NCBI RefSeq assembly: GCF_022549215.1
Contig: NZ_JAKZFC010000002.1
Location: 248,001 to 312,000, forward strand
DNA: 64,000 bases
Source of the DNA: Solibacillus palustris
Lineage (GTDB): Bacteria > Bacillota > Bacilli > Bacillales_A > Planococcaceae
Direction: 5' to 3'
Shown: in pieces, positions 1 through 9,815 of the stretch
Position numbering within the stretch: the stretch's first letter is position 1
How the letters are laid out: each line of letters begins with the position of its first letter
Made by a program: the position numbers and the translations under genes
Notes under the pieces: model-generated
Seen by the model: only the letters and a program-made list of their open reading frames with translations
Told to the model about the DNA's origin: nothing
Database searches by the model: none

Positions 1-1
1 T

Positions 2-718
2 CATGAGGAAACCAATTATGTAACAGGGATTTCACCAGCATTTGGGAGCTCGGGTAATCCTTCACCAGTAACTGCATATGGTGTTTTCTTAGGGATGAAA
101 GCAGCAGCAAAAGAAGCGTTTGGTGATGACAATTTAGGTGGTCGTAAAGTTGCAGTACAAGGTCTTGGTAACGTTGCATATACATTATGTGAGTACTTAC
201 ACAAAGAAGGTGCTCACTTGGTAGTGACAGACATCAATCAAGCCGCAATAGATCGAGTAGTTAACGATTTTGGTGCCAAAGCTGTATTACCAGATGAAAT
301 TTATGAGCAAGATGTCGATATTTTTGCGCCATGTGCATTGGGTGCAATTATTAACGATACAACGATTCCTAAATTAAAGGCTAAAGTCATCGCTGGTTCG
401 GCAAATAACCAATTAGCAGAATCGAAGCATGGAAAAGTTTTACATGAATTGGGTATAATATATGCACCGGACTATGTAATTAACGCGGGCGGAGTAATAA
501 ACGTGGCGGATGAATTATATGGCTACAATCGTGATCGAGCAATGAAACGTGTCGAAACGATTTATACGAGCTTAGAAAAGATTTTTGCCATTTCTAAAGA
601 ACAAGATATTCCAACGTACTTAGCAGCAAATCATTTGGCAGAAGAAAGAATTGCACGTGTTGCCAAAACACGTAGCACATTCTTGAAAAATGAAAAAAAT
701 ATTTTAAATGGCCGCTAA
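2..718 (+). CDS. bcd: Leucine dehydrogenase, 5' truncated by window edge
   Basis: The frame is open from the first bases of the window, so only the C-terminal 238 residues are seen. Leucine dehydrogenase catalyses NAD-dependent oxidative deamination of Leu/Val/Ile to branched 2-oxoacids in the cytosol. The visible part begins in the conserved [13 protein letters not shown] stretch, followed by the Rossmann segment [13 protein letters not shown] and the GSANNQL and [12 protein letters not shown] motifs of Glu/Leu/Phe/Val dehydrogenases. It is followed after 33 bp by the E3 gene, so its products feed directly into the branched-chain oxoacid dehydrogenase encoded downstream. In Bacillus bcd sits in the same ptb-bcd-buk-lpdV-bkd operon; here buk is not between bcd and lpd. 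Family assignment is firm; Leu rather than Phe/Glu specificity rests mainly on context. Confidence 0.93.
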   Translation, partial: HEETNYVTGISPAFGSSGNPSPVTAYGVFLGMKAAAKEAFGDDNLGGRKVAVQGLGNVAYTLCEYLHKEGAHLVVTDINQAAIDRVVNDFGAKAVLPDEIYEQDVDIFAPCALGAIINDTTIPKLKAKVIAGSANNQLAESKHGKVLHELGIIYAPDYVINAGGVINVADELYGYNRDRAMKRVETIYTSLEKIFAISKEQDIPTYLAANHLAEERIARVAKTRSTFLKNEKNILNGR

Positions 719-751
719 CTAAACGAAATTATTTTACAAGGGGTGTTGCAC

Positions 752-2161
752 ATGGCGAAGGAGTATGATGTTGTCATTTTAGGTGGAGGTACAGGTGGCT
801 ATGTAGCAGCAATCCGTGCCTCACAGCTAGGTTTAAAAACGGCCATTGTTGAAAAAAATAAACTAGGTGGTACGTGTTTACATGCAGGTTGTATTCCAAC
901 AAAAGCTTTGCTACGTAGTGCCGAAGTATACGTGCAATCAAAAAAAGCACTTGATTTTGGTATAGAAGTACAAGGTGTAGCACTACAGTTTAATCGCATT
1001 CAGGAACGTAAAGAACTTGTTGTGAATCAACTTTATAAAGGTGTGCAGCATCTTATGAAAAAGGGCAAAATTGATGTTTATGAGGGTTATGGTCGAATTT
1101 TAGGACCTTCCATATTTTCACCAATGCCAGGCACGATTTCTGTAGAAATGACGGATGGCTCTGAAAACGAAATGCTTATACCGAATAATGTAATTATTGC
1201 TACCGGTTCAAGACCTCGCCATTTAGTTGGTTTAAAAGTTGATGGAGAAAAAGTGTTAACGTCAGATGAGTTTTTAACACTAAAACAATTGCCGAAATCC
1301 GTAGTCATTATTGGCGGTGGTGTTATCGGTGTTGAATGGGCTTCGATGCTCATAGATTTTGATGTTGACGTGACCGTTTTAGAAGTAGGAAATCGCTTAA
1401 TTCCAACAGAGGATGAAGCCATCTCCGAAGAAATGTATAAGCAATTAACTAAGCGTGGCGTGAACATCCATTTTAATGTGCAGTTAGACCCATCAGCAAT
1501 ACAAGTAAATGAGCAAGTATCGATTCCGCTTGAAGACACTACAATTGAGGCTCAAGCATTATTATTATCTGTTGGGCGTGTTGCGAATACCGAAAATATT
1601 GGAATTGAAAATACCGAAATTCAGGTAGATAATGGCTCGATTGTTGTGAATGACAATTTCCAAACAAAAGAGAGTCATATATACGCAATTGGTGATTGTA
1701 TTGGTGGCATGCAATTAGCGCATGTTGCTTCCCATGAAGGGATTCGAGCTGTTGAGCATATTGCAGGGGAGCAGTCAATGCCAATTGATTACGCAAATAT
1801 TGCGCGTGGCGTTTACAGTTCTCCTGAAGTAGCAAGCGTAGGCTTAACAGAAGCACAAGCACGTCAAAAAGGCTTTAAAGTGAAAACTGCTACATTCCCA
1901 TTTAAAGCAATCGGTAAAGCGATTGTTTACGGCGAATCAGAAGGTTTTGTAAAAATCATAGCTGATGATTTATCAAATGATCTAGTTGGTGCCCACTTAA
2001 TTGGACCACATGCTACGGATTTAATATCTGAAGCGGCACTTGGACTATTTTTAAATGCTTCACCGTGGGAAGTTGGTCAAATGGTGCATTTACATCCGAG
2101 TTTAAGTGAGGTTATTGGAGAAGCTGCATTAGCAATTGAAGGTAAGGCAATTCATTTTTAA
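752..2161 (+). CDS. lpdV: Dihydrolipoyl dehydrogenase, E3 of branched-chain 2-oxoacid dehydrogenase
   Basis: This 469-aa flavoprotein reoxidises the dihydrolipoyl groups of the E2 subunit and passes electrons to NAD. The N-terminal FAD motif GGGTGGYVAA (about residues 11-20), the redox-active pair C42/C47 in GGTCLHAGC, the second Rossmann motif GGGVIGVEWAS, the IGDCIGG segment and the C-terminal HLHPSLSEVIGEA active-site motif are all present. I start at ATG 752 because AAGGGG lies 8 nt upstream; the frame is open further to a GTG at 743, but that overlaps the ribosome site. It sits between bcd and bkdAA, which marks it as the BCKDH-specific E3 rather than the pyruvate dehydrogenase one. Confidence 0.96.
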   Translation: MAKEYDVVILGGGTGGYVAAIRASQLGLKTAIVEKNKLGGTCLHAGCIPTKALLRSAEVYVQSKKALDFGIEVQGVALQFNRIQERKELVVNQLYKGVQHLMKKGKIDVYEGYGRILGPSIFSPMPGTISVEMTDGSENEMLIPNNVIIATGSRPRHLVGLKVDGEKVLTSDEFLTLKQLPKSVVIIGGGVIGVEWASMLIDFDVDVTVLEVGNRLIPTEDEAISEEMYKQLTKRGVNIHFNVQLDPSAIQVNEQVSIPLEDTTIEAQALLLSVGRVANTENIGIENTEIQVDNGSIVVNDNFQTKESHIYAIGDCIGGMQLAHVASHEGIRAVEHIAGEQSMPIDYANIARGVYSSPEVASVGLTEAQARQKGFKVKTATFPFKAIGKAIVYGESEGFVKIIADDLSNDLVGAHLIGPHATDLISEAALGLFLNASPWEVGQMVHLHPSLSEVIGEAALAIEGKAIHF

Positions 2162-2187
2162 ACGGGATAGATTGAATGTTTTCTTCT

Positions 2188-2241
2188 AAGAAATCCATAG
2201 AGTAAGCCATCTCGTGCTATATGGCATCGTATGGATTTCTT
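2188..2241. other. Long nested hairpin between lpdV and bkdAA
   Basis: A perfect 12-bp inverted repeat (AAGAAATCCATA at 2188-2199 with TATGGATTTCTT at 2230-2241) encloses a second stem GCCAT/ATGGC. No strong U-tract follows and bkdAA continues 25 bp later, so a processing or stability element is as likely as a partial terminator. A related but less perfect palindrome with the same outer-arm bases lies at 10893-10949. Confidence 0.6.
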
Positions 2242-2265
2242 TAAACTCGATTGGGGGTTTGTATT

Positions 2266-3276
2266 ATGACAGAACAACAATTAACGCATGAACAGCTAGG
2301 GTTGACGAATGCAGACGTCATAAAAATGTATGAAACGATGCTTTTAGCGCGACGAATTGATGAACGCATGTGGCTATTAAATCGCGCTGGGAAAATTCCA
2401 TTTGTTATTTCGTGTCAAGGGCAAGAAGCAGCACAAGTTGGCGCGGCATTTGCATTAGATCATACAAAAGATTATATTGCACCGTATTACCGTGATATGG
2501 GAGTTGTCTTGCAATTTGGTATGACTGCACAGGATTTAATGTTATCGGCGTTTGCGAAAGCAGAAGATCCAAACTCAGGTGGACGCCAAATGCCGGGACA
2601 TTTTGGACAAAAGAAAAACCGAATTCTAACAGGTTCTTCTCCGGTAACGACACAAGTTCCTCATGCAGTAGGTGTTGCACTAGCAGGGAAAATGCAAAAT
2701 AAAGATTTTATTACGTTTGTAACGCTTGGAGAGGGTTCGTCTAATCAGGGAGATTTCCATGAAGGCGCTAACTTTGCTGGGGTTCATAAGCTTCCTGTAA
2801 TTATAATGGTTGAGAATAACCAATATGCGATTTCTGTTCCAGTCGAGCGTCAATTAGGTTGTGCAAAAGTGTCTGATCGTGCAATTGGTTACGGTATGCC
2901 TGGTGTGACAGTAGACGGGAAAAATCCTTTAGAGGTATATAAAGTCGTGAAAGAGGCTGCAGATCGAGCGCGAAATGGGGGTGGGCCGTCTTTAATTGAA
3001 ACGGTAAGCTATCGTTTGACAGCCCATTCCTCTGATGATGATGACCGCCAATATCGTACAGCGGAAGATATTGCAGAAGGAAAAGCAAAAGACCCAATTC
3101 TGCTTTTCGAAAGCTACCTGAAAGAACGGGGTGTAGTAGACGATTTATTAATTAAACAATTAAATGACAACATAATGCAGCTTGTCAATGAAGCGACAGA
3201 GTATGCGGAAAATGCACCGTATGCCTCACCTGAACATGCACTTAAGTTTGTTTATGCGGAAGGAGAAGATGCGTAA
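2266..3276 (+). CDS. bkdAA: Branched-chain 2-oxoacid dehydrogenase E1 alpha subunit
   Basis: The 336-aa protein is the thiamine-diphosphate-binding alpha chain of E1, which decarboxylates branched-chain 2-oxoacids and acylates the lipoyl group of E2. The ThDP/Mg motif runs GEGSSNQGDFHEG...VENNQYA (about residues 151-185), and SYRLTAHSSDDD is the phosphorylation-loop-like region typical of bacterial E1alpha. ATG 2266 is chosen because GGGGG lies 7 nt upstream; an upstream TTG at 2251 is part of that ribosome site. Its stop overlaps the start of bkdAB by one base (TAATG), indicating translational coupling of the two E1 chains. Confidence 0.96.
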   Translation: MTEQQLTHEQLGLTNADVIKMYETMLLARRIDERMWLLNRAGKIPFVISCQGQEAAQVGAAFALDHTKDYIAPYYRDMGVVLQFGMTAQDLMLSAFAKAEDPNSGGRQMPGHFGQKKNRILTGSSPVTTQVPHAVGVALAGKMQNKDFITFVTLGEGSSNQGDFHEGANFAGVHKLPVIIMVENNQYAISVPVERQLGCAKVSDRAIGYGMPGVTVDGKNPLEVYKVVKEAADRARNGGGPSLIETVSYRLTAHSSDDDDRQYRTAEDIAEGKAKDPILLFESYLKERGVVDDLLIKQLNDNIMQLVNEATEYAENAPYASPEHALKFVYAEGEDA

Positions 3277-4259
3277 TGCCGGTAATTTCTTATATTGATG
3301 CAATTAATCTTGCGATGAAAGAAGAAATGGAACGAGATGACCGCGTCTTCGTTCTTGGTGAAGATGTTGGGGTAAAGGGTGGTGTATTTAAAGCGACAAC
3401 TGGATTGTACGATCAATTCGGCGAACAGCGTGTGCTAGATACTCCTCTTGCGGAAAGTGCAATTGCTGGTGTGGCAATTGGTGCGGCGATGTATGGTATG
3501 CGTCCGATTGCTGAAATGCAGTTTGCTGATTTTATCATGCCTGCCGTTAACCAAATTGTTTCTGAAGCGGCAAAAATCCGATATCGTTCAAACAATGATT
3601 GGAGCTGCCCGCTTGTTGTGCGTGCGCCTTTTGGTGGGGGAATTCATGGAGCCTTGTATCATTCACAATCCGTTGAAGCGTTATTTGCGGGGACACCAGG
3701 TTTAAAAATTGTCATCCCATCAACACCATATGATGCAAAAGGCTTGTTAAAGGCAGCCATTCGCGATCCTGACCCAGTGTTGTTTTTTGAGCATAAGCGT
3801 GCGTATCGTTTAATTAAAGGCGAGGTGCCTACTGATGACTACACATTGCCGATTGGTAAAGCGGATGTGAAGCGTGAAGGTGATGATGTCACGGTCATTA
3901 CGTATGGTTTAGCGGTTCATTTTGCGTTGCAGGCAGCAGATCGCTTGGCGAAGGATGGAATTGACACGCATATTTTAGATTTGCGTACAGTTTACCCATT
4001 AGACAAAGAAGCGATTATTGATGCTGCAAAGAAAACGGGGAAAATTTTATTGATTACTGAAGATAATAAAGAGGGTAGCATCATGAGCGAGGTTGCAGCG
4101 ATTATCGCAGAACATTGTTTATTTGATTTAGATGCGCCAATTCAACGTCTAGCAGGACCTGATGTACCAGCAATGCCATACGCACCAACAATGGAAAAAT
4201 ATTTTATGATTAATCCTGATAAAGTAGAACGCGCGCTCCGTGAATTGGCGGCGTTTTAA
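3276..4259 (+). CDS. bkdAB: Branched-chain 2-oxoacid dehydrogenase E1 beta subunit
   Basis: This 327-aa protein is the E1 beta chain, a transketolase-like pyrimidine-binding domain followed by a C-terminal transketolase domain. Signature segments are VFVLGEDVGVKGGVFKAT near the N-terminus, TPLAESAIAGVAIGAA, and VRAPFGGGIHGALYHSQS. Length agrees with family members (about 325-330 aa). It starts one base into the bkdAA stop codon. The next gene, bkdB, is 280 bp away, unusually far for this operon; the gap is filled by a repeat element described separately. Confidence 0.96.
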   Translation: MPVISYIDAINLAMKEEMERDDRVFVLGEDVGVKGGVFKATTGLYDQFGEQRVLDTPLAESAIAGVAIGAAMYGMRPIAEMQFADFIMPAVNQIVSEAAKIRYRSNNDWSCPLVVRAPFGGGIHGALYHSQSVEALFAGTPGLKIVIPSTPYDAKGLLKAAIRDPDPVLFFEHKRAYRLIKGEVPTDDYTLPIGKADVKREGDDVTVITYGLAVHFALQAADRLAKDGIDTHILDLRTVYPLDKEAIIDAAKKTGKILLITEDNKEGSIMSEVAAIIAEHCLFDLDAPIQRLAGPDVPAMPYAPTMEKYFMINPDKVERALRELAAF

Positions 4260-4360
4260 CTTGCTTCAGCCTTCATTCTCCATTTTTATAAGGGTGATGA
4301 CTGCCCAAGTATGTCTTTTATTTGACAGGGGTTTAAGCCTATGCTTAATAGTGGAACGAA

Positions 4361-4511
4361 GGCTAAAAACGTCACGTCCTGTGACAACGCCTTCGTGATC
4401 AACCTCGTGTTGACCTTTGTTCCCGGCGGATGTCATAGATTTTTAAAGGAGTTTTTCGAGCCTGCTCGAAAAAATCTGGACACAATTACGCCGAGGCGTA
4501 ATTGATATTCT
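4361..4511. repeat. Structured intergenic repeat, copy A (between bkdAB and bkdB)
   Basis: The 280-bp gap inside the bkd operon holds a structured element. Two perfect 9-bp hairpins are visible: TTTTTCGAG/CTCGAAAAA (4452-4473, loop CCTG) and CAATTACGC/GCGTAATTG (4483-4504, loop CGAG). A weaker relative lies at 27653-27778 upstream of thrS: both share CGGATGTCAYAGA, CTCGAAAAA followed by TCTGGAC, and a block reading AAAAACRTCACRTC. This looks like a small dispersed non-coding repeat, inserted just upstream of ribosome-binding sites in both places. The outer limits are approximate. Confidence 0.6.
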
Positions 4512-4539
4512 TCCAGTAAATGATTGAGGAGGATCTAAC

Positions 4540-5859
4540 ATGACGATTCAAAACATTGTAATGCCGCAACTTGGCGAAAGTGTAACCGAAGGAAAAATTG
4601 AACGCTGGCTTGTACAAGTTGGTGATACTGTTAATAAATATGATCCATTAGCAGAAGTGACGACAGATAAAGTAAATGCCGAAATTCCATCATCATTTGC
4701 GGGGGTTATTAAGGAACTAATTGCTATAGAGGGTGAAACGTTACCTGTTGGCACGGTCGTCTGTACGATTGATGTGGAGGGCTCTGAGTTACCTCCTGCA
4801 CCAGCACCAAAAAACTCTAATGTTAGTTCAGCAATTTTAAATGCTGGCTTACAGCGCAAAGAGGAGCTACCACCTACAAATACTGCAGAAAATACAGTGA
4901 AAACTGAGCGTACAGGTGGTCGTTACTCTCCTGCTGTAGTCGTACTTGCATCTGAAAACAATGTAGATTTAGCACAAGTTACAGGAACCGGTGCAAACAA
5001 CCGTATTACTCGTAAAGACGTCGAAGCCTATATTGCGTCAGGTAAGCCGACAACAACCCAACAACCAGTGGAGCAACAAGCTGACCCAGAAGTTCAAGTG
5101 ACTTCATCGAAAGTACAAGAATCAACGAAACAACCTGATTCTATCGCAAATGTTGCTGGTGATATCGAAATTCCGGTCACACAAGTGCGTAAAGCGATTG
5201 CAAAAAATATGTTAAGAAGTACACATGAAATTCCACATGCTTGGATGATGATGGAAGTTGATGTGACGGAACTTGTCGAATATCGTGATAGCATAAAAAA
5301 TGAATTTAAGAAAAAGGAAGGTTTTAATTTAACATACTTTGCATTTTTCTTAAAAGCTGTTTCACAAGCGCTCAAAGAATTCCCAATGATGAATTCAGTG
5401 TGGGCGGAAGATAAAATTATTCAAAAGAAAGATATTAATTTATCAATCGCAGTTGCGACGGATGATGCGTTATTCGTACCCGTTATTAAAAATGTCGATG
5501 AAAAATCGATTAAAGGCATCGCCAAAGAAATACATGAATATGCACATATTGTTCGTCATGGAAAATTAAAATTAGAGCATATGCAGGGTGGTACGTTTAC
5601 AGTTAATAATACGGGTTCATTCGGTTCGGTGCAGTCGATGGGGATAATCAATTATCCTCAAGCTGCAATCTTGCAAGTGGAAAGTATTATAAAACGACCT
5701 GTAATAGTACAGGGGAACATGATCGCGCCACGTTATATTGTAAATTTATGTTTGTCATTAGATCATAGAATTTTAGATGGATTGATTTGCGGTAAATTCC
5801 TATCTAGAGTAAAAGAAATTCTCGAAAATGTAGATAAAAATAAGATTTCAGTCTACTAA
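4540..5859 (+). CDS. bkdB: Dihydrolipoyllysine acyltransferase, E2 of branched-chain 2-oxoacid dehydrogenase
   Basis: This 439-aa E2 forms the core of the complex and transfers the acyl group from lipoyl-lysine to CoA. Order of domains: lipoyl domain at about 4-78 with the lipoylated K44 in TTDKVNAEIPS, a flexible linker, peripheral subunit-binding domain at about 126-165 (SPAVVVLASENNVDL...RITRKDVEAYI), a Gln/Thr/Pro-rich linker, and the catalytic domain from about 210 ending with the active-site HRILDG (H409). AGGAGG precedes the ATG at good distance. It closes the operon, with a strong terminator right after it. Confidence 0.96.
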   Translation: MTIQNIVMPQLGESVTEGKIERWLVQVGDTVNKYDPLAEVTTDKVNAEIPSSFAGVIKELIAIEGETLPVGTVVCTIDVEGSELPPAPAPKNSNVSSAILNAGLQRKEELPPTNTAENTVKTERTGGRYSPAVVVLASENNVDLAQVTGTGANNRITRKDVEAYIASGKPTTTQQPVEQQADPEVQVTSSKVQESTKQPDSIANVAGDIEIPVTQVRKAIAKNMLRSTHEIPHAWMMMEVDVTELVEYRDSIKNEFKKKEGFNLTYFAFFLKAVSQALKEFPMMNSVWAEDKIIQKKDINLSIAVATDDALFVPVIKNVDEKSIKGIAKEIHEYAHIVRHGKLKLEHMQGGTFTVNNTGSFGSVQSMGIINYPQAAILQVESIIKRPVIVQGNMIAPRYIVNLCLSLDHRILDGLICGKFLSRVKEILENVDKNKISVY

Positions 5860-5864
5860 AATAG

Positions 5865-5904
5865 TTCCGAAAGCTTGTTAAATCAAGCTTTCGGAATTTT
5901 TTTT
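5865..5904 (+). terminator. Rho-independent terminator after bkdB
   Basis: A perfect 13-bp stem (TTCCGAAAGCTTG, 5865-5877, with CAAGCTTTCGGAA, 5884-5896) is followed by eight T residues. It ends the bkd operon and separates it from mutAB. Confidence 0.93.
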
Positions 5905-5910
5905 ACTTTA

Positions 5911-5940
5911 TTGTCAGAACATTCTCGTGTAGAATATAGT
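5911..5940 (+). promoter_or_regulatory. Putative SigA-type promoter for mutA-mutB-meaB
   Basis: TTGTCA (5911-5916) and TATAGT (5935-5940) are separated by 18 nt, directly after the bkdB terminator and about 40 nt upstream of mutA. The match is fair, and no other good candidate lies in the short gap. Confidence 0.45.
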
Positions 5941-5979
5941 ACAGAAATATAACAAGGGGGGAAGCTAGTAAGCGTCCAC

Positions 5980-7668
5980 ATGTCAACTAATATGAAAGAG
6001 ATTGAATTTCAATCAGCTAGCTATGATCAGTGGCAAGAAGAAGCGGTAAAGGCCCTAAAAGGTAAACCATTCGAATCACTGTTCACAAAAACAATAGAAA
6101 ACATTACGCTCGAGCCACTATACACGAAAGAAAGTTTAATCGAGAAGTTAGGCAAGCAATTAGAAAAGCAAGTTTCAACAATTCGTACATTATCACAATC
6201 ACCAACGTTTGAGATTGCTCAGCAAATTGTAGGTGACACGGAAGAAAGTTTCTTTGCTAACTTAGAAGAAAGCATAGAGCGTGGCAATGAAGTCATTACA
6301 ATTTATAGCCCCGTAGCTTTTGAATGGTCAGAAACAGCAATCGCAAAATTAGCTGCGATTTTAACTGAAAATTCATTCAAAATTACAGTTCAATCAACTG
6401 ACGATGCAGTGTTAGCTGTATTCGACAAAATTGAGGCATCTAAAAAAGAAATCGTAAACGGTTACATTATTGCACCTGAAGCTGTGGATGTTGCTGGTTT
6501 CCCAAATGTACATACTTTTGCAGCTAATACTATTCCCTATCACAATAATGGTGCAAATGCAGTACAAGAACTTGCAATTGCATTAGCGCAAGCGTCATAT
6601 CTAGCGCAATCGGTTGAAGATTTCAAAGCGTTTGAACAAAAATTCTTCGTTCAATTTGCGGTAGATACACAATTCTTTGCAGAAGTTGCAAAAATTCGTG
6701 CCTTTAAAGTTTTATGGAAAGCGTTTGCTTCAGCATTCGGCAATGAAGCAAGCGCTGTCCCAGTCGTAGTTGAAACATCAGCTCGTAGCTTCTCGAAGTA
6801 TGATGTGTATGTAAACTTACTACGCTCAGGCAATGAAGCATTTTCAGCAGCAATTGGTGGCGCGGATGTCATTACTGTTCACTCTCATGACTGTTTAACG
6901 CAAACTACAGAGCAATCAGTACGTATTGCTCGTAACGTTTCTTTAGTAACAAAAGAAGAATCTCACGTTACAAAAGTACTTGATCCTGCAGGTGGTTCTT
7001 ACTTCATAGAGTCATTAACAGCGGACTACGTAAAAGCAGCATGGGCAATGTTCCTTGAAATCGAACTAGCTGGAGGCTTAAAAGAATACGACATCAATTC
7101 GAAAATCGAAGAAGTATACAACACGCGAATTAAGCAAGTAGAAACACGCAAGCATACATTAATTGGAACAAACATTTACGCAAACCCAGTAGATGAAATT
7201 CCAACAATTGAAAATAAACAATTTGTAGATGTGAAACGTATTGCACTACCATTCGAAAACTTACGTGCAAGCTTTGAACAAGCTAATCTTAAGGTAGCGA
7301 TTTTAACATTTGGTCAGTTGAAAAACTACAAGCCACGTGCGGATTTCGTACAAGGCTTCTTTGCAACAGCGGGTATCGTAGCAGACCAAACAGAAGGCTT
7401 CCAATCAATTGATGAGGCAAAAGCTTGGTTAGCCGCTGCAGATTATGATTACGTCGTTGTGGCAGCAACAGATGATGATACAAAACAATTAATCCCAGCC
7501 CTTTTAGAAGGTAAAAAACAGAATCTAGTATTAGACGCAGCTGGTAAATATAAAGAAGAAGCAGAAGCTTGGACTGCAAACGGCTTAAATGGCTTTATTT
7601 TTGCAGGGCAAAACATCGTAGAAAAGTTAAACGGTGTTGTAACAACTGTGAAGGGGGCACAACAATGA
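5980..7668 (+). CDS. mutA: Methylmalonyl-CoA mutase small subunit
   Basis: The 562-aa protein is the non-catalytic chain of the heterodimeric adenosylcobalamin-dependent methylmalonyl-CoA mutase. It keeps the mutase TIM-barrel fold ([16 protein letters not shown], then [14 protein letters not shown] around residue 330-345) and a degenerate C-terminal B12-like domain. That domain has no DxHxxG cobalt-ligand motif, as expected for the small subunit. The ribosome site AAGGGGGGAAG is about 15 nt from the ATG, longer than usual, and I see no better in-frame start. Its stop codon overlaps the mutB start (ATGA), so the two chains are translationally coupled. Confidence 0.93.
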   Translation: MSTNMKEIEFQSASYDQWQEEAVKALKGKPFESLFTKTIENITLEPLYTKESLIEKLGKQLEKQVSTIRTLSQSPTFEIAQQIVGDTEESFFANLEESIERGNEVITIYSPVAFEWSETAIAKLAAILTENSFKITVQSTDDAVLAVFDKIEASKKEIVNGYIIAPEAVDVAGFPNVHTFAANTIPYHNNGANAVQELAIALAQASYLAQSVEDFKAFEQKFFVQFAVDTQFFAEVAKIRAFKVLWKAFASAFGNEASAVPVVVETSARSFSKYDVYVNLLRSGNEAFSAAIGGADVITVHSHDCLTQTTEQSVRIARNVSLVTKEESHVTKVLDPAGGSYFIESLTADYVKAAWAMFLEIELAGGLKEYDINSKIEEVYNTRIKQVETRKHTLIGTNIYANPVDEIPTIENKQFVDVKRIALPFENLRASFEQANLKVAILTFGQLKNYKPRADFVQGFFATAGIVADQTEGFQSIDEAKAWLAAADYDYVVVAATDDDTKQLIPALLEGKKQNLVLDAAGKYKEEAEAWTANGLNGFIFAGQNIVEKLNGVVTTVKGAQQ

Positions 7669-9815
7669 GTAAAGCAAATTTCGGATCAGTTGTTATTGAA
7701 GACGTATTAGCACAATCACAACTTTCTTCTACAAGCACATTTATGACAAACGAAGGCATAGAAGTGAACTCTGTCTATAACGCTGAGGATATTAAAGATG
7801 TAAAACATTTAAATGACGTAGCTGGTATTGCACCAAATACACGTGGACCTTACCCAACAATGTATGTAGCCCGTCCTTGGACAGTACGTCAATATGCAGG
7901 TTTCTCTACAGCAGAAGAATCAAATGCATTCTATCGTCGTAACTTAGCGATGGGTCAAAAAGGGTTATCGGTAGCTTTCGACTTAGCGACGCACCGTGGC
8001 TATGACTCTGACCACCCACGTGTAACAGGTGACGTTGGTAAAGCCGGCGTAGCAATCGACTCAGTAGAAGATGCAAAAATCTTATTTGACGGTATTCCAT
8101 TAGATCAAATGTCGGTATCGATGACAATGAACGGTGCGGTTTTACCAGTACTAGCATTCTATATTGTTGCGGCAGAAGAACAGGGTGTAACACCAGACAA
8201 GCTTGCTGGTACAATCCAAAACGACATTTTAAAAGAATACATGGTGCGTAACACATACATCTACCCACCAGCAATGTCGATGAAAATTATCGCGGATATT
8301 TTTGAATACACAGCGAAATTTATGCCAAAATTCAACTCAATTTCAATCTCTGGTTACCATATCCAAGAAGCTGGAGCAACAAACGACATTGAGTTAGCGT
8401 ATACATTAGCAGATGGTTTAGAATATGTTCGTACAGGCTTAAAAGCTGGAATTGATATCGATGCATTCGCACCACGATTATCATTCTTCTGGGCAATCGG
8501 TATGAACTACTACATGGAAGTAGCAAAAATGCGAGCAGCACGTCGTATTTGGGCACAAATGATGAGCACGTTCAATCCAAAGAACCCAAAAACATTAGCG
8601 TTACGTACACACTCTCAAACTTCAGGTTGGAGTTTAACAGAGCAAGATCCGTTCAACAACGTAACACGTACATTAATCGAAGCAAACGCAGCTGCAATGG
8701 GACATACACAATCACTTCACACAAACGCATTAGACGAAGCGATTGCATTACCAACAGACTTTTCAGCGCGTATTGCGCGTAATACACAGTTATTCTTACA
8801 AGAAGAAACAGGCATGACAAAAGTTATCGATCCATGGGGCGGCTCATACTATGTTGAGAAATTAACAGATGAGATTACTGAAAAAGCATGGGCGTTAATC
8901 GAAGAAATCGAAGGACTTGGTGGTATGGCGAAAGCGATCGAAACAGGACTTCCAAAAATGAAAGTTGAAGAAGCAGCGGCAAAACGCCAAGCGAAAATTG
9001 ACTCAAAATCAGAGACAATCGTAGGTGTGAACAAATACCGTTTAGCAGAAGAAGATCCAATTGATATTTTAGATATCGACAACGCAATTGTACGTGAAGC
9101 ACAAATTGCTCGTTTAGAGAAAATGAAGGCGGAACGAAACGAAGAAGAAGTGCAAAATCATTTAACGCGCTTAACAAAAGCAGCTGAAGACGGTTCAGAA
9201 AACTTATTAGCGATTGCTGTAGATGCAGCGCGTGCTCGTGCATCTCTTGGTGAAATTTCTGATGCAATTGAAGCAGTATCTGGTCGTCACAAAGCAATTA
9301 TTCGCTCGATTTCTGGCGTATACTCTGCAAACTTCTCAGATGATGAAATGATTACAGAAGTAAAACAAATGACAGAAGATTTCTTAGAAGCTGAAGGACG
9401 TCGCCCACGTATATTAGTAGCAAAAATGGGTCAAGACGGACATGACCGTGGTGCGAAAGTAGTTGCAACAGGTTATGCAGACCTAGGTTTCGACGTAGAT
9501 ATTTCACCATTATTCATGACACCTGAAGAAACAGCACAAATGGCAAATGAAAATGACGTACACTGTGTTGGTGTATCTTCACTAGCAGCAGGTCACAAAA
9601 CATTAGTGCCAGAGTTAGTTGCGGAGCTGAAGAAATTAGGCCGTGAAGATATCATCGTAATTTGTGGTGGTGTAATTCCAGCGCAAGACTATGACTTCTT
9701 ATATGAAGCAGGTGCGGTGGCAATCTTCGGTCCTGGAACGGTAATTCCGGTATCTGCAATGCGTATTATCGAAGAAATTTACAAAAAGTTAGGCTACGAG
9801 GAAGTGGCAGAGTAA
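7665..9815 (+). CDS. mutB: Methylmalonyl-CoA mutase large (catalytic) subunit
   Basis: The 716-aa chain isomerises methylmalonyl-CoA to succinyl-CoA using adenosylcobalamin. Substrate-barrel motifs include [18 protein letters not shown] near residue 70 and [16 protein letters not shown] near 310; the C-terminal B12 domain carries DGHDRG (residues 591-596) with H593 as the expected cobalt ligand. The true start is ATG 7665 (MSKANFG) with GGGGG upstream; the longer open frame only reads back into mutA. With meaB immediately downstream this forms a complete mutase-plus-chaperone operon. It is the likely main consumer of the cobalamin made by the operon at 53.8-64 kb. Confidence 0.97.
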   Translation: MSKANFGSVVIEDVLAQSQLSSTSTFMTNEGIEVNSVYNAEDIKDVKHLNDVAGIAPNTRGPYPTMYVARPWTVRQYAGFSTAEESNAFYRRNLAMGQKGLSVAFDLATHRGYDSDHPRVTGDVGKAGVAIDSVEDAKILFDGIPLDQMSVSMTMNGAVLPVLAFYIVAAEEQGVTPDKLAGTIQNDILKEYMVRNTYIYPPAMSMKIIADIFEYTAKFMPKFNSISISGYHIQEAGATNDIELAYTLADGLEYVRTGLKAGIDIDAFAPRLSFFWAIGMNYYMEVAKMRAARRIWAQMMSTFNPKNPKTLALRTHSQTSGWSLTEQDPFNNVTRTLIEANAAAMGHTQSLHTNALDEAIALPTDFSARIARNTQLFLQEETGMTKVIDPWGGSYYVEKLTDEITEKAWALIEEIEGLGGMAKAIETGLPKMKVEEAAAKRQAKIDSKSETIVGVNKYRLAEEDPIDILDIDNAIVREAQIARLEKMKAERNEEEVQNHLTRLTKAAEDGSENLLAIAVDAARARASLGEISDAIEAVSGRHKAIIRSISGVYSANFSDDEMITEVKQMTEDFLEAEGRRPRILVAKMGQDGHDRGAKVVATGYADLGFDVDISPLFMTPEETAQMANENDVHCVGVSSLAAGHKTLVPELVAELKKLGREDIIVICGGVIPAQDYDFLYEAGAVAIFGPGTVIPVSAMRIIEEIYKKLGYEEVAE

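Noticed and set aside
774-1862. Several overlapping minus-strand open frames within lpdV
   Set aside because: They are antisense shadows of a firmly identified gene, low in normal residue composition and without ribosome sites.
4260-4539. Missing gene between bkdAB and bkdB
   Set aside because: No frame with a ribosome site; the gap is explained by the structured repeat.
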